DNA of 64,000 bases from positions 707,058 through 771,057 of the forward strand of contig NZ_FOTC01000001.1 of assembly GCF_900114455.1 (NCBI RefSeq), written 5' to 3'. This DNA comes from Halogranum rubrum (GTDB taxonomy: Archaea; Halobacteriota; Halobacteria; Halobacteriales; Haloferacaceae). The notes beneath the pieces are model-generated. The model did not search any database and was not told the origin of the DNA. It worked only from the letters and a program-made list of their open reading frames with translations. This document shows, in pieces, positions 43,975-53,182 of the stretch; the first letter of the stretch is position 1, and every line of letters begins with the position of its first letter. The translations under genes were made by a program, and so were the position numbers.

Positions 43975-44913
43975 ATGTACGACCGAATCTTACTCCCGAC
44001 CGATGGAAGCGAGTGGTCGGTCGCCGCGGCCAGACACGCGTTCGCACTCGCTCGCCTCGACGGAGGAACGATACACGTCCTCTCGGTCGTCGACGTCCGC
44101 CACTTCGAGGAGGAACTCGTCGGAACCGACCGTCGAGAAGGGATGTCGATTGCCGAACAGAGCGCCCACGCCGCCGTCGACCACGTCCAGACGCTCGCCG
44201 AGGAGGCCGGATGTCGCGTCCGAACGAGCGTCCGACAGGGGATGCCGCACACGACCATCGTCGACTACGCCGCCAGTCACGACGTCGACCTCGTCGTGAT
44301 GGGGACACACGGGAGGACGGGGCTCCAACGGTTCCTCCTCGGGAGCGTCGCCGAACGCGTCCTCCGGGCGGCGTCTGCCCCGGTCTTGACGGTCCACCTC
44401 GACGGGGAGACCGAGACGCCGTCGTACGACGACGTGCTCGTCCCGACTGACGGGAGTGAAGGGTCGACGGCGGCGCTGGAACACGCACTCGTACTCGCTG
44501 CTGCGACCGGTGGGCGAGTTCACGTGGTCTCGGTGGTCGACTCGCGAGCACTCTCCGGTGGGTTCGAATCTGGTCCTGCACTGCCGAGTATCCGAACGCA
44601 TCTCGAAGCGTACGCGAGAGAGAGCGTCGAGACGTTCCGAAACCGGGCCACCGACGTGGGTGTCGACTCGACCGGCACGGTCGCTGTCGGCCTCCCCGCC
44701 GACGAGATTCGGGCGTTCGCCGAGGACAACGCCGACATCGTCGTGATGGGTACGCACGGTCGAACCGGTCTCGAACGGGTGATATTCGGAAGCGTCACCG
44801 AACGCGTCGTCCGGACTACGGCGGTGCCTGTCCTGACGGTTCGCCCGTCGGCGTCGCTCACGACGCTGGCGGGTTCGGGACGAGGAGAGCACGCGGAGGT
44901 TACGACGGAGTAG
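43975..44913 (+). CDS. Universal stress protein with two tandem UspA domains
   Basis: 312 residues. Two UspA domains (about 1-140 and 150-295) each begin with an ATP-site-type strand (YDRILLPTDGSEWSVAAARH; YDDVLVPTDGSEGSTAALEH) and end with the G-x2-G-x9-G(S/T) motif (VMGTHGRTGLQRFLLGSVAE; VMGTHGRTGLERVIFGSVTE). It probably binds ATP. It overlaps the convergent P-type ATPase gene by 14 bases at its end. Confidence 0.93.
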   Translation: MYDRILLPTDGSEWSVAAARHAFALARLDGGTIHVLSVVDVRHFEEELVGTDRREGMSIAEQSAHAAVDHVQTLAEEAGCRVRTSVRQGMPHTTIVDYAASHDVDLVVMGTHGRTGLQRFLLGSVAERVLRAASAPVLTVHLDGETETPSYDDVLVPTDGSEGSTAALEHALVLAAATGGRVHVVSVVDSRALSGGFESGPALPSIRTHLEAYARESVETFRNRATDVGVDSTGTVAVGLPADEIRAFAEDNADIVVMGTHGRTGLERVIFGSVTERVVRTTAVPVLTVRPSASLTTLAGSGRGEHAEVTTE

Positions 44914-47644
44914 CGGGGGCGACTCTGTCGATACCGGCCGAAAGCACGACGCTCGATAGAACGAACACGGCGACGGCGACGGCGAGTGACCCCCACGCCG
45001 ACAGCGACAAGGCGACGACGTGGAACACGGCCGACAGCGGCGAGTAGAGAACGACGAGTTGGAGACCGAACGACGCCAGCACCGCCACGAGGAGCCACGG
45101 GTTCGACCCGACGGTGAGACCGTAGTGTCGCCGGACGAGATACGCACGCGTGAGTTCGGCGACGACGAGAAAGGTAAAGAGGAGCGTCTGTGCGAGGGCC
45201 AACTCGTCGGTCACGTCCAGAGTCGTGAAGAAGAGCGCCAACCCGACGACAGTCATGAGGACGCCCGTCCCGAGCACCGACCCCACCATCTGTCCGTCGA
45301 TGACGGGGGTGTCGCGACTCCGGGGCGGCCGAGCCATCACGTCGGCCGTCTTCGGGTCGACGCCGAGTGCGAGCGCCGGCAACCCGTCGGTGACGAGGTT
45401 CATCCAGAGAATCATCGCGGGCGTGAGCACGAGCGCTTCCGCTCCGTCGCCGAACACGTCCGGAAAGTAGAACGCACCGAGGAGGACGCCGACGAAGACG
45501 ACGAGCACCTCGCCTGCATTCGCCGAGAGGAGGAAGTTCACGAACTTGCGGATGTTGTCGAAGATACCTCGGCCCTCGGCGACGGCGTCTCGAATCGTCG
45601 CGAAGTTGTCGTCGCGGAGCACCATGTCGGAGGCCTGCTGGGCGACTTGCGTCCCTCGGACGCCCATCGACACGCCGACGTCGGCGTTCCGGAGCGCAGG
45701 GGCATCGTTGACGCCGTCGCCCGTCATCGCGACGGTCCGCCCCGTCGATTGGAGCGCCTGCAAGACGGCCACCTTGTGGGAGGGGTCGACACGAGCGAAG
45801 ATTTCAGCGGACTCCACTAGGTCGGTCAGTTCTTCGTCTGTCGCGTCGTCGATGTCGGCGCCGGTCACGGCCGTCGTCGCGTCGAACCCCAACTGTCGAC
45901 CGACGGCTTTGGCCGTCTCGACGTTGTCACCGGTCGCCATCAGCACCCGGATACCCGCCCGTCGACAGTCCGCGATGGCTCCTTCGACTTCCGGGCGCGG
46001 TGGGTCCATCATCCCCTGTAGACCGAGAAACACCAACTCGCGTTCGACCGAATCGGCCGAGTCGGTCGAGTCGACCGAGGCGTCGGCGGTGACGCCCTCT
46101 CGTCGGGCGAACCCGAGTACGCGGAGCGCGTCGCCGGCGAAGGCATCGGTCGTCGCTACCACCGCATCCCGGCGCTCGGGCGTCAGCGGGACGACGTCTC
46201 CGTCGAGCAGGATGCGGTCGCAGCGGTCCAACACGACTCGCGGTGCGCCCTTCGTGTACGCCGCCGTCTCCCCGTCCGAGTGGCCGACGACGACGGTCAT
46301 CCGCTTTCGTTCCGAATCGAAGGGGAACTCGCGGAGGCGTTCGCCATCCGGTTCGACACCGGCGTCTCGGGCCGCACGCAAGAGCGCGACTTCAGTCGGG
46401 TCGCCGCGGACGGTCTCCGCACCGTCGAGTTCGGCGTTGTTACACAGCGCTCCACAGACTAGGAGTGCCCGGAGTGCCTCGTGTTCGGGCGCCCCCTCGC
46501 CGTCCGTCAGCATCGTCTCGCCGCGTGCGACGATGCGAGGCGTAACCGTCTCTTCGGGAGCCACCTCACCGTCGGAGAGGTCGGCGACGACGCCACCGGC
46601 GAGGACGCGACTGACGACCATCCGACTCTCCGTGAGCGTCCCCGTCTTGTCGGTGACGATGGTGTCGACCGACCCGAGACTCTCGACGACGGGGAGGGAA
46701 CGGACCAGCGCGTCGCGTGCGAGCAGTCGCTGTGACCCGAGTGCGAGGGTGAGCGTCACTACCGCCGGGAGTCCTTCGGGGACGGCGGCGACGGCCAACG
46801 TGATGGCGACGAGGACGACGAGCGTCGGCGGCGTCTGTGTGACCACCAGTTGCGTGAGCGCGATGAGGACGATGAGGACGACGACGCCCGCACCGAGTCG
46901 CTTGCCGAGGCTATCGACTTCGCGCTGAAACGGCGTCTCGCGGTCCTCGGCTTCCTCCAACTGCGTCGCGATAGCGCCGACTTCGGTGTCCATCCCCGTC
47001 TCGACGACGATAGCCTGTCCCCGGCCTCGGACGACGGCCGTGTTCATGAACAGGAGATTTCGCCGCTCTGCAAGCGGCGTCGCCTCGTCGAGGACGCCTA
47101 TCTCTTTGACGACGCTCGCACTCTCGCCAGTGAGCGCGGATTCGTCGGTTTCGAGCGTCGTCACGTCGACGAGACGAGCGTCGGCGGGGATGGCGTCACC
47201 CGCTTCGAGGAGGAGCAGGTCGCCGGGAACGACGTCCGTCGCGGGAACGTCGACGGTCCGTCCGTCGCGCCGGACCGTCGCCGTCGGCGTCGACAGCGAC
47301 TGGAGTGCCTCTAGTGAGCGCTCGGCGCGGTAATCTTGGACGAAACCGAAGACGCCGTTGGCGAGGAGGATGGCGACGATGAGCGCCGCGTCGACGTAGC
47401 CAGGGTCCTCGCCGGGGAGAAAGCCGACCGCCAGCGAGAGCAGCGCCGCGAGAACGAGGAGGTAGACGAGGGCGTCTCGAAACTGCGAGGCGAACAGCAC
47501 GAGCGGTGAGACGCGGTCACGCTTCCGGAGTTCGTTCGGGCCGTGTTCCTGTAGACGGGTGGCGACAGTCTCGTTGGACAGCCCCGCGAGGTCGGTGTCG
47601 AGCGTTTCGACGACCGACTCGACGGACTGACTGTGCCACTCCAT
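44900..47644 (-). CDS. P-type calcium-transporting ATPase (P2A/SERCA-like)
   Basis: 914 residues from ATG 47644. Motifs: LEAGDAIPADARLVDV (actuator), TGES, the fourth membrane helix with VPEGLPAVVTLTLALG, the phosphorylation site DKTGTLTES (about residue 330), KGAP in the nucleotide domain, MATGDNVETAKAVGRQLG, and TGDGVNDAPALRNADVGVSM. The late helices contain LLSANAGEVL and ILWMNLVTDGLPALALGVDP, the Asn/Asp ligands of the calcium sites. The protein should pump Ca2+ out of the cytoplasm. It lies between two UspA genes. The upstream 95-residue extension of the frame runs into the divergent UspA gene and is rejected. Confidence 0.93.
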   Translation of the reverse strand: MEWHSQSVESVVETLDTDLAGLSNETVATRLQEHGPNELRKRDRVSPLVLFASQFRDALVYLLVLAALLSLAVGFLPGEDPGYVDAALIVAILLANGVFGFVQDYRAERSLEALQSLSTPTATVRRDGRTVDVPATDVVPGDLLLLEAGDAIPADARLVDVTTLETDESALTGESASVVKEIGVLDEATPLAERRNLLFMNTAVVRGRGQAIVVETGMDTEVGAIATQLEEAEDRETPFQREVDSLGKRLGAGVVVLIVLIALTQLVVTQTPPTLVVLVAITLAVAAVPEGLPAVVTLTLALGSQRLLARDALVRSLPVVESLGSVDTIVTDKTGTLTESRMVVSRVLAGGVVADLSDGEVAPEETVTPRIVARGETMLTDGEGAPEHEALRALLVCGALCNNAELDGAETVRGDPTEVALLRAARDAGVEPDGERLREFPFDSERKRMTVVVGHSDGETAAYTKGAPRVVLDRCDRILLDGDVVPLTPERRDAVVATTDAFAGDALRVLGFARREGVTADASVDSTDSADSVERELVFLGLQGMMDPPRPEVEGAIADCRRAGIRVLMATGDNVETAKAVGRQLGFDATTAVTGADIDDATDEELTDLVESAEIFARVDPSHKVAVLQALQSTGRTVAMTGDGVNDAPALRNADVGVSMGVRGTQVAQQASDMVLRDDNFATIRDAVAEGRGIFDNIRKFVNFLLSANAGEVLVVFVGVLLGAFYFPDVFGDGAEALVLTPAMILWMNLVTDGLPALALGVDPKTADVMARPPRSRDTPVIDGQMVGSVLGTGVLMTVVGLALFFTTLDVTDELALAQTLLFTFLVVAELTRAYLVRRHYGLTVGSNPWLLVAVLASFGLQLVVLYSPLSAVFHVVALSLSAWGSLAVAVAVFVLSSVVLSAGIDRVAPATPS

Positions 47645-47749
47645 GGTAGCGGTGGATACGGCAGGGAGGGTATTATGCTCTCGCCGCGTCTCATCTCCTG
47701 AGACTCGTACTCGCAGTTCATGCTGTTTGCCGACGTACTCTCTCTCGTG

Positions 47750-48169
47750 ATGTTCAGAGAGATCCTCGTCCCAACGGACGGAAGTGAGGGCGCACGTCGC
47801 GGCGTCGAACACGCACTCGACATCGGCGAGAAGTACGGTGCGCGAATCCACACGCTGTACGTCGTCGACGAAGACGTCTACGCGACGCCAGCGCTGAGTG
47901 GTGGCGAACTGTTCCTCGAAGAACTCCAAGACAGTGGAGAAATCGCGTGTGAGGAGATCGTCAGCGCGGCAGTAGACCGCGGTCTCGACGCCGTGTCACA
48001 CTGTGTCCGCGGGAAGCCCCACCGAGAAATCGTCGACTACGCCGACGAACACGACATCGACCTCATCGTCATCGGAAAACACGGGGTGGCAGGCCACCGT
48101 CACCAACACATCGGTAGCTGTACCGACCGGGTCGTTCGCACGGCAGGCGTGCCGGTGCTTCCGGTCTGA
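47750..48169 (+). CDS. Universal stress protein, single UspA domain
   Basis: 139 residues. MFREILVPTDGSEGARRGVE is the beta-1/ATP-loop part, DIDLIVIGKHGVAGHRHQHI then GSCTDRVVRTAGVPVLPV the C-terminal ATP-binding part. In it the usual G-x2-G-x9-G pattern reads KHGVAGHRHQHIGS, a slightly altered form. Divergent from the Ca2+-ATPase gene. ATG 47750 was chosen over 47720. Confidence 0.9.
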   Translation: MFREILVPTDGSEGARRGVEHALDIGEKYGARIHTLYVVDEDVYATPALSGGELFLEELQDSGEIACEEIVSAAVDRGLDAVSHCVRGKPHREIVDYADEHDIDLIVIGKHGVAGHRHQHIGSCTDRVVRTAGVPVLPV

Positions 48170-48188
48170 CCGTCTGCCCCCGACTACT

Positions 48189-48932
48189 TTACCACTCCAT
48201 GCCGCCGTTGACGCCGAGGATTTGCCCCGTCATGTAAGAGGACTCCTCGCTGGCGACGAACCGGACGATACCGGAGATGTCTTCGACGGTGGCGAAGCGG
48301 TCGAGCGGAATCCGAGCGAGAATCTTCTCTTGGACGCGTTCGGGGACCTTTTCGAGCATGTCCGTCTGGACGAACCCCGGCGAGACACAGTTAGCCGTCG
48401 TGTTGTGGCGAGCGAGTTCGAGTGCGACGGTCCGCGTGAAGCCGAAGAGACCACTCTTGGTCGTCGCGTAGTTGGCTTGGCCGTAGTTACCCTGCTGACC
48501 GACGACGCTGGAGATGTTGATGAGGCGGCCGTTGTCCGCGTCTTTCAGGTCGTCGAAGAAGGAGTGCGTACAGTTGAACACACCGCCGAGGTTGACGTCC
48601 ATCACCGCATCCCAGTCGTCTCTCGTCATCTCTTCGAACTTCTTGTCGACGGTGATGCCGGCGTTGTTGACAAGGACGTCTGCGCCGCCGAAGACGTCCC
48701 GGACACGGTCGGCCATCGCCTCGACCTCGTCTTTGTTGCAGACGTCGGCTTGGACGGCGATGGCGGTGCCGCCGTCGGCCTCGATAGCGTCGACGACGTC
48801 GTGGGCCTCTCCCTCCGACGAACGGTAGTTTACGACGACGTTCGCACCGTGTGCACCGAGGTCCTCGGCGATACCGCGGCCGATTCCTCGTGACGATCCT
48901 GTGACGACGCAGGTCCGGTTGTCGAGATTCAT
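48189..48932 (-). CDS. phaB: Acetoacetyl-CoA reductase/3-oxoacyl reductase (SDR), first PhaB-type copy
   Basis: 247 residues. SDR features: CVVTGSSRGIGRGIAEDLGA (NADP site), VLVNNAGITVDKKFEEMTRD, Ser in NISSVVGQQGNYGQANYATT with YATTK (Tyr and Lys of the catalytic set), and YMTGQILGVNGGMEW at the C-terminus. The family reduces 3-ketoacyl-CoA to (R)-3-hydroxyacyl-CoA for PHA synthesis. It lies on the same strand and downstream of the phaRPEC operon. The second copy at 53183 is closely related. Confidence 0.85.
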   Translation of the reverse strand: MNLDNRTCVVTGSSRGIGRGIAEDLGAHGANVVVNYRSSEGEAHDVVDAIEADGGTAIAVQADVCNKDEVEAMADRVRDVFGGADVLVNNAGITVDKKFEEMTRDDWDAVMDVNLGGVFNCTHSFFDDLKDADNGRLINISSVVGQQGNYGQANYATTKSGLFGFTRTVALELARHNTTANCVSPGFVQTDMLEKVPERVQEKILARIPLDRFATVEDISGIVRFVASEESSYMTGQILGVNGGMEW

Positions 48933-49093
48933 AGCTATGAGTGTGGATAGTTAGCAACCATCATAAACCGTACGCCGAGACGGAGTTCGGTCGTGACTAT
49001 CCAGTTACAACTACAACCCCGCGAGTGTGTAATGAAATTTTCGCCGAAAAGTTGGTATCGGTCTACGACGAACGTCGTCGCTTCGTCCTGGAG

Positions 49094-50548
49094 TTACCTG
49101 TCGAGCAAGTCGCGGGCTTGAGACACCCAGTCTTCGACGCGGTCGGGTGAGACGTCGATCTCTGCTGCGACGTAGTCGACGTCGGCGTCGACGAGGTCTT
49201 CGAGCGACTCGATGCCGCTCTCGCGGAGACGTTCGGCCCGCTTCGGGCCGATTCCGTTTATGGTCTCGATGGTGGGTTCAGGGTCTTCTTCGCCCTCTTC
49301 GGTCTCTTCGCTGTCTCCGACACCTTCGGAATCGTCGACGTCGACTTCGTCGGCGTCGTCTAGCTGTTCGGCCTCGGCAGCGTCGTCGACCGGGTCGTCG
49401 CTCTCAGTCTCGTCCGACGGCAGTTGTGACTGTTCGGGTTCGGCGGCGGCCTCGGTCTCGGCACCGTCGACGTCCGAGCGCTCCACGAACCACTCACAGA
49501 CCTGCGGCCAGAGTTCGGCGTGTGACTTCGAGGAGACGGAGAGACCGATGTGGCCGGTCGGGAACTCCATCGTCGTCACCTCGGTGTCGAGCACCTCGTT
49601 GAAGCCTTTCGAGGCCTCCGGCGGGATGAGGTGGTCGTACTCGCCGATGATCTGCAGGACGGGCATGTCGATTTCGGCGAGGTCGACGTGTTTCCCGTCG
49701 AGATGCAGTTCGTTCTTCATCAGGCTGTTCTTCTGGTAGATCTCTTCCAAGAACTGCTGGTAGGTCGTCCCGGCGACGTCGATACCGTCGCCGATCCACT
49801 GCTCCATGCGGGCGAAGTTCTCGACGAACTCCTCGCGCTCGATGTTGTCGTACAGTCGGAGATACTTCGTGACGAAGTTGTCGACCGGGTCCATCAGCGC
49901 GAAACCGATGTCGAGGAACTCCGCGGGAACGTTCCCGAAGGTGTCGGTGACGGCTCCCGGCGTGTAGTACTCGTCGTCGCCCCAGAGTTCGAGGACGCCG
50001 CTGTCGCCGCCGAAGCAGAGCCCCGCTGCCATCAGTCCGAGGTTCCGGACTTTGTCGGGGTGGTGCGCCGCGTACATGACGCTCATCGTCCCACCCATGC
50101 AGTAGCCGAGCACGTTGATGGAGTCTTGGCCGGAACGCTCGCGGACCACGTCGACGCAGTTGTCGACGTACCGGTTGACGTAGTCGTCGAGCGTGAGCGA
50201 GGAGTCGAGTTTCGACGGCTCGCCCCAGTCGATGAGGTAGACGTCGAACCCGTTGTCCAAGAGAGTCCGAACGACACTGCGGTCGGACTGCAGGTCCAAG
50301 ATGTACGGTCGGTTGATGAGCGCGTAGACGATGAGGATGGGAACGTCGTGTTGTTCCTCCGTAGTCGCCTCGTAGTGGAGGAGCTTCAGCTTGTTCTCCT
50401 CGTAGACGACCTCACTCGGGGTCTGGCCGACTTTGACCTCGGCCATCGTCTCGGCACCGCTCGGCGTCGACGACGCCTTCTCGATGAGTTCGGTCGACCG
50501 CTCCCACTGTTTGCGCTGCATGTCCAGCGCTCGGACGAACGGGTTCAT
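49094..50548 (-). CDS. phaC: Poly(3-hydroxyalkanoate) synthase class III subunit with C-terminal HhH domain
   Basis: 484 residues. The alpha/beta-hydrolase core (1-355) has [20 protein letters not shown] and [20 protein letters not shown], the nucleophile Cys150 in GYCMGG, Asp305 in [10 protein letters not shown] and His333 in TGHIGLS. It polymerises (R)-hydroxyacyl-CoA on the granule surface, with PhaE. After an acidic Glu/Asp linker (about 360-428) comes [20 protein letters not shown] plus [17 protein letters not shown], a helix-hairpin-helix-like module (about 431-484). The extension is not part of the catalytic family. The start overlaps the phaE stop (ATGA). Confidence 0.93.
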   Translation of the reverse strand: MNPFVRALDMQRKQWERSTELIEKASSTPSGAETMAEVKVGQTPSEVVYEENKLKLLHYEATTEEQHDVPILIVYALINRPYILDLQSDRSVVRTLLDNGFDVYLIDWGEPSKLDSSLTLDDYVNRYVDNCVDVVRERSGQDSINVLGYCMGGTMSVMYAAHHPDKVRNLGLMAAGLCFGGDSGVLELWGDDEYYTPGAVTDTFGNVPAEFLDIGFALMDPVDNFVTKYLRLYDNIEREEFVENFARMEQWIGDGIDVAGTTYQQFLEEIYQKNSLMKNELHLDGKHVDLAEIDMPVLQIIGEYDHLIPPEASKGFNEVLDTEVTTMEFPTGHIGLSVSSKSHAELWPQVCEWFVERSDVDGAETEAAAEPEQSQLPSDETESDDPVDDAAEAEQLDDADEVDVDDSEGVGDSEETEEGEEDPEPTIETINGIGPKRAERLRESGIESLEDLVDADVDYVAAEIDVSPDRVEDWVSQARDLLDR

Positions 50549-51102
50549 TCTTCCTCTTCGACTGCCTCTAAGACGCGGTCGAGTTTCTCTTCGACAGCGT
50601 GCTGGCGACGTTCGAGTTCGACGAGACGTTCGCCGACTTCGCTGATGTCTCCCTCAGTGGCGAAGCCGAGTTGGTGGAGCGTGTCCTGTGCCTGTTTGTC
50701 GACTTCCTGCTGGAATTCGAGGACGTCCTCGACGGTCTGGCCCGTCATCGCGGCGAACGCGGAGGTACTCATGACCTCTTTGAACGACTCGTTGGCAGCG
50801 TTGAGCCAGATGTCGCGGAACTCCTCGGCGGAGACGTCTTCGCCCTCGATGACGTCACTCGCACGCTCGAACTGGGTCTCGGCGGCGTTCATCCACACCT
50901 CGTAGGCGCGGGCGTACCCTTCGAGCCCTTCGGTCATGGTGTCGCTGTCAGCCGACTCGTCGACGGCGTCCATCCACGTCTCGACGAACTTCGCCTGGGC
51001 CTCGACGTTCTGTTCGAGTTGGTCGAGGAACGTCTCGTTCATGTTCTCCATGAACGCACTCCACTTCTCTGGGTCGTACATCTCTGAGTTCTGTTTTGAC
51101 AT
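50545..51102 (-). CDS. phaE: PHA synthase subunit PhaE
   Basis: 185 residues. [60 protein letters not shown] and [20 protein letters not shown] (a C-terminal coiled coil) match short haloarchaeal PhaE, shorter than bacterial ones. PhaE binds PhaC to make the active class III synthase. It is the third gene of the phaR-phaP-phaE-phaC run; 43 bases separate it from phaP. Confidence 0.9.
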   Translation of the reverse strand: MSKQNSEMYDPEKWSAFMENMNETFLDQLEQNVEAQAKFVETWMDAVDESADSDTMTEGLEGYARAYEVWMNAAETQFERASDVIEGEDVSAEEFRDIWLNAANESFKEVMSTSAFAAMTGQTVEDVLEFQQEVDKQAQDTLHQLGFATEGDISEVGERLVELERRQHAVEEKLDRVLEAVEEEE

Positions 51103-51144
51103 AGCTAAATCCTCGCGCGAGGAGTACAAAAGGTTGTTCGGGGG

Positions 51145-51609
51145 TTATTCGTCGAAGTCGACCGTAACCGCCTCGGTCTGATCCTCGAACTGACCGAGGG
51201 CCTGCACGTAGGCGTCGACGGAGTCGTCGACGTACTCGGCGTACTGGTCGACGAACTCGTCGTAGGCGTCGCCGTTCTCGTCGAGGTTCTCCTGCAGGGC
51301 CGCCCAGGTCTCTTCGTTCACGTCGTGGAACGCCTCGAACTGGTCTGCGACGGCCTCGTGGAGGTTGTCGTAGACTTTCTCGTCGCCGGGAACGGAGGCT
51401 TCCAGCATGTCGAGGTAGGCCTCGACGGCGGTCTGCGAGACGTCCATGCCTTTCTGCTGGACGGACTTCTGGGACTGCATGCTGTCACGGAACAGCTTTG
51501 CAGCCTGTTTCTGGAAGTCGAGGCTCTGGTGGAAGAACTTCTGACTCTGTTCCATCGAACGGCGCTGCATCTCGAACATCTGACTGAAGGGGTTGGTAGT
51601 TTCACTCAT
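51145..51609 (-). CDS. phaP: Phasin, PHA granule-associated protein
   Basis: 154 residues from ATG 51609. Helical and amphipathic: NPFSQMFEMQRRSMEQSQKF, LDFQKQAAKLFRDSMQSQKS, then ETWAALQENLDENGDAYDEF. Phasins coat the granule and affect granule number and size. Its start overlaps the phaR stop by 8 bases. It is more acidic than bacterial phasins, as expected for a halophile. Confidence 0.88.
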   Translation of the reverse strand: MSETTNPFSQMFEMQRRSMEQSQKFFHQSLDFQKQAAKLFRDSMQSQKSVQQKGMDVSQTAVEAYLDMLEASVPGDEKVYDNLHEAVADQFEAFHDVNEETWAALQENLDENGDAYDEFVDQYAEYVDDSVDAYVQALGQFEDQTEAVTVDFDE

Positions 51610-52009
51610 TGGAATCACCACGGCTGCGTTTGATCGGGACGACGAACGTCTGCACGATGTCTCCCTCGTCGATATCGAGGGCTTCGCGCTCTGCGTCGGG
51701 GATGCTGATGCGCCCACCGCTCTGGACGCGCGTCTTGAACACGGCGGCACCCATCGGACCGAAGTTACCGAGGTTGCCGAAGTCACCGAAGTTCGGGAAG
51801 GCATCGAAGTTACCGGCCTTCATGAACTGACTGAACGGGTTCGACCCGTTCGACGACTCGTCCGTGTTCGCCCCGCGACTCGCCGACAGCATCTGGCTGA
51901 ATAGCTGCTTCTGCTTGTCGGAGAACTCTTCGCTCGCCTGCTGCATCTCTTGCATCTGCTCTGCGAAGTACGCAGGCGACCACGGCATCTCGTCGTGCTC
52001 GTTCGTCAT
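51602..52009 (-). CDS. phaR: AbrB-type regulator of PHA genes
   Basis: 135 residues from ATG 52009 (GTG at 52015 possible). The N-terminal half is helical and granule-associated-looking (PAYFAEQMQEMQQASEEFSD, SQFMKAGNFDAFPNF), and the last 50 residues form a SpoVT/AbrB swapped-hairpin fold: FKTRVQSGGRISIPDAEREA plus LDIDEGDIVQTFVVPIK. In Haloferax mediterranei an AbrB-like PhaR in the same place controls phaRP. The palindrome at 52056-52072 upstream is the likely operator. Confidence 0.85.
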   Translation of the reverse strand: MTNEHDEMPWSPAYFAEQMQEMQQASEEFSDKQKQLFSQMLSASRGANTDESSNGSNPFSQFMKAGNFDAFPNFGDFGNLGNFGPMGAAVFKTRVQSGGRISIPDAEREALDIDEGDIVQTFVVPIKRSRGDSNE

Positions 52010-52055
52010 CTTCACTTAGTCATAAGCGTCGGCACATACAAATATCTTCCCCTCA

Positions 52056-52072
52056 TTACCATCAGATGGTAA
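52056..52072. promoter_or_regulatory. Palindrome upstream of phaR, likely operator
   Basis: TTACCATC-A-GATGGTAA, a perfect 8-bp inverted repeat with a 1-base centre, followed by a further half site GATGGTA at 52075. It sits 47 bases from the phaR ATG and 134 bases from phaJ, between the divergent genes. Confidence 0.6.
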
Positions 52073-52205
52073 GAGATGGTACGAAATGGTTCGGAAGGGA
52101 TTCGAGTCCGCAAACAGACCGCTCGGCTAACTCATGAGACAAATATGTATCGAAAGCCATATTACCGGATGTTACCGAGGAACACGGGAGAGATAATTTA
52201 TAACA

Positions 52206-52829
52206 ATGAGTAATCGACAATCGAGCGCTACCGGAGGCGCGGGGTCCAACCTCGCGCACGCCTGGGTACGGGCATCGGGCCACTTCATGAACAGTGTCGT
52301 CGAGGCGAATCGCGCGACTCTCGCCGCCTTTGGACTGACAGACAGCGACGACGTCGAGGAGGGAACACAGTCCGTCGCTTACAACCGTGAGGACTGGGAG
52401 ACGGAGCGAACCGTCGACCACGCAGACCACATCAGCGTCGGTGACCACGTGACGTTCACCAAGACGATCTCCGAGGAGAACGTGTTGACGTTCGCCGACG
52501 CGAGCGGCGACACCAACCGTCTGCATCTCGACCCTGGGTTCGCCGCCCAGACACGGTTCGGCCGAAACATCGCACACGGCACCCTCGTCTCGGGACTTAT
52601 CAGTGCCGCGCTGGCACGGCTACCGGGACTGACTATCTACCTCTCGCAGGACGTCGAGTTCGTCGGTCCCGTCGACATCGGCGACCGACTCACGGCGACC
52701 GTCGAAGTGGCCGAGGATCTCGGCAACAACCGCTATCTCCTCTCGACGGACGTCCACGACAGCGACGGGACACAGATAATCGAGGGCGAAGCAGTCGTCC
52801 TCATCGACGACGCACCCGACTTCTCCTAA
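52206..52829 (+). CDS. phaJ: MaoC-like (R)-specific enoyl-CoA hydratase
   Basis: 207 residues. An N-terminal extension of about 65 residues is followed by a hot-dog fold: SVGDHVTFTKTISEENVLTF, ADASGDTNRLHLDPGFAAQT (the hydratase-2 motif with catalytic Asp and His), and FGRNIAHGTLVSGLISAALA. The enzyme converts enoyl-CoA to (R)-3-hydroxyacyl-CoA, linking fatty-acid oxidation with PHA synthesis. Divergent from phaR, with the palindrome between them. Confidence 0.9.
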   Translation: MSNRQSSATGGAGSNLAHAWVRASGHFMNSVVEANRATLAAFGLTDSDDVEEGTQSVAYNREDWETERTVDHADHISVGDHVTFTKTISEENVLTFADASGDTNRLHLDPGFAAQTRFGRNIAHGTLVSGLISAALARLPGLTIYLSQDVEFVGPVDIGDRLTATVEVAEDLGNNRYLLSTDVHDSDGTQIIEGEAVVLIDDAPDFS

Positions 52830-53182
52830 CGCCTCAACCCGTCGCCGCCATCACCCGTTTATTCCGACTCGTCGACGAACGACTACAGTCACTCGTGGGA
52901 CTTCGTCACTAGACCACATTCCGCTTCGGAACCAAATCTATATAGTTCATTCTCTAAATGTTCAGTTCCACTTTCTGCAGAACGAACGGAGACGCCTCTA
53001 AATCCGCATTGGCGCAATCATAATATGGCCTTATATCTGTAAGATGATATAATAGGCAATTTCTATATACGTGGCTGTGGACTCTGTGGGTGAAGGGTGA
53101 GAACCGCTACGAAGGCCTCCGTCGTGTGGGTCACCGACCCACTCCGCCGTGTTCCCGCTTCGGGTCTCACCAAGGCACAATC
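52830..53182. other. AT-rich intergenic region before the second reductase gene
   Basis: About 350 bases without a gene. From 52940 to 53065 the DNA is AT-rich (for example TATATAGTTC, GATGATATAATAGGC) and probably holds the promoter of the second reductase gene. No RNA gene is visible. Confidence 0.4.
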
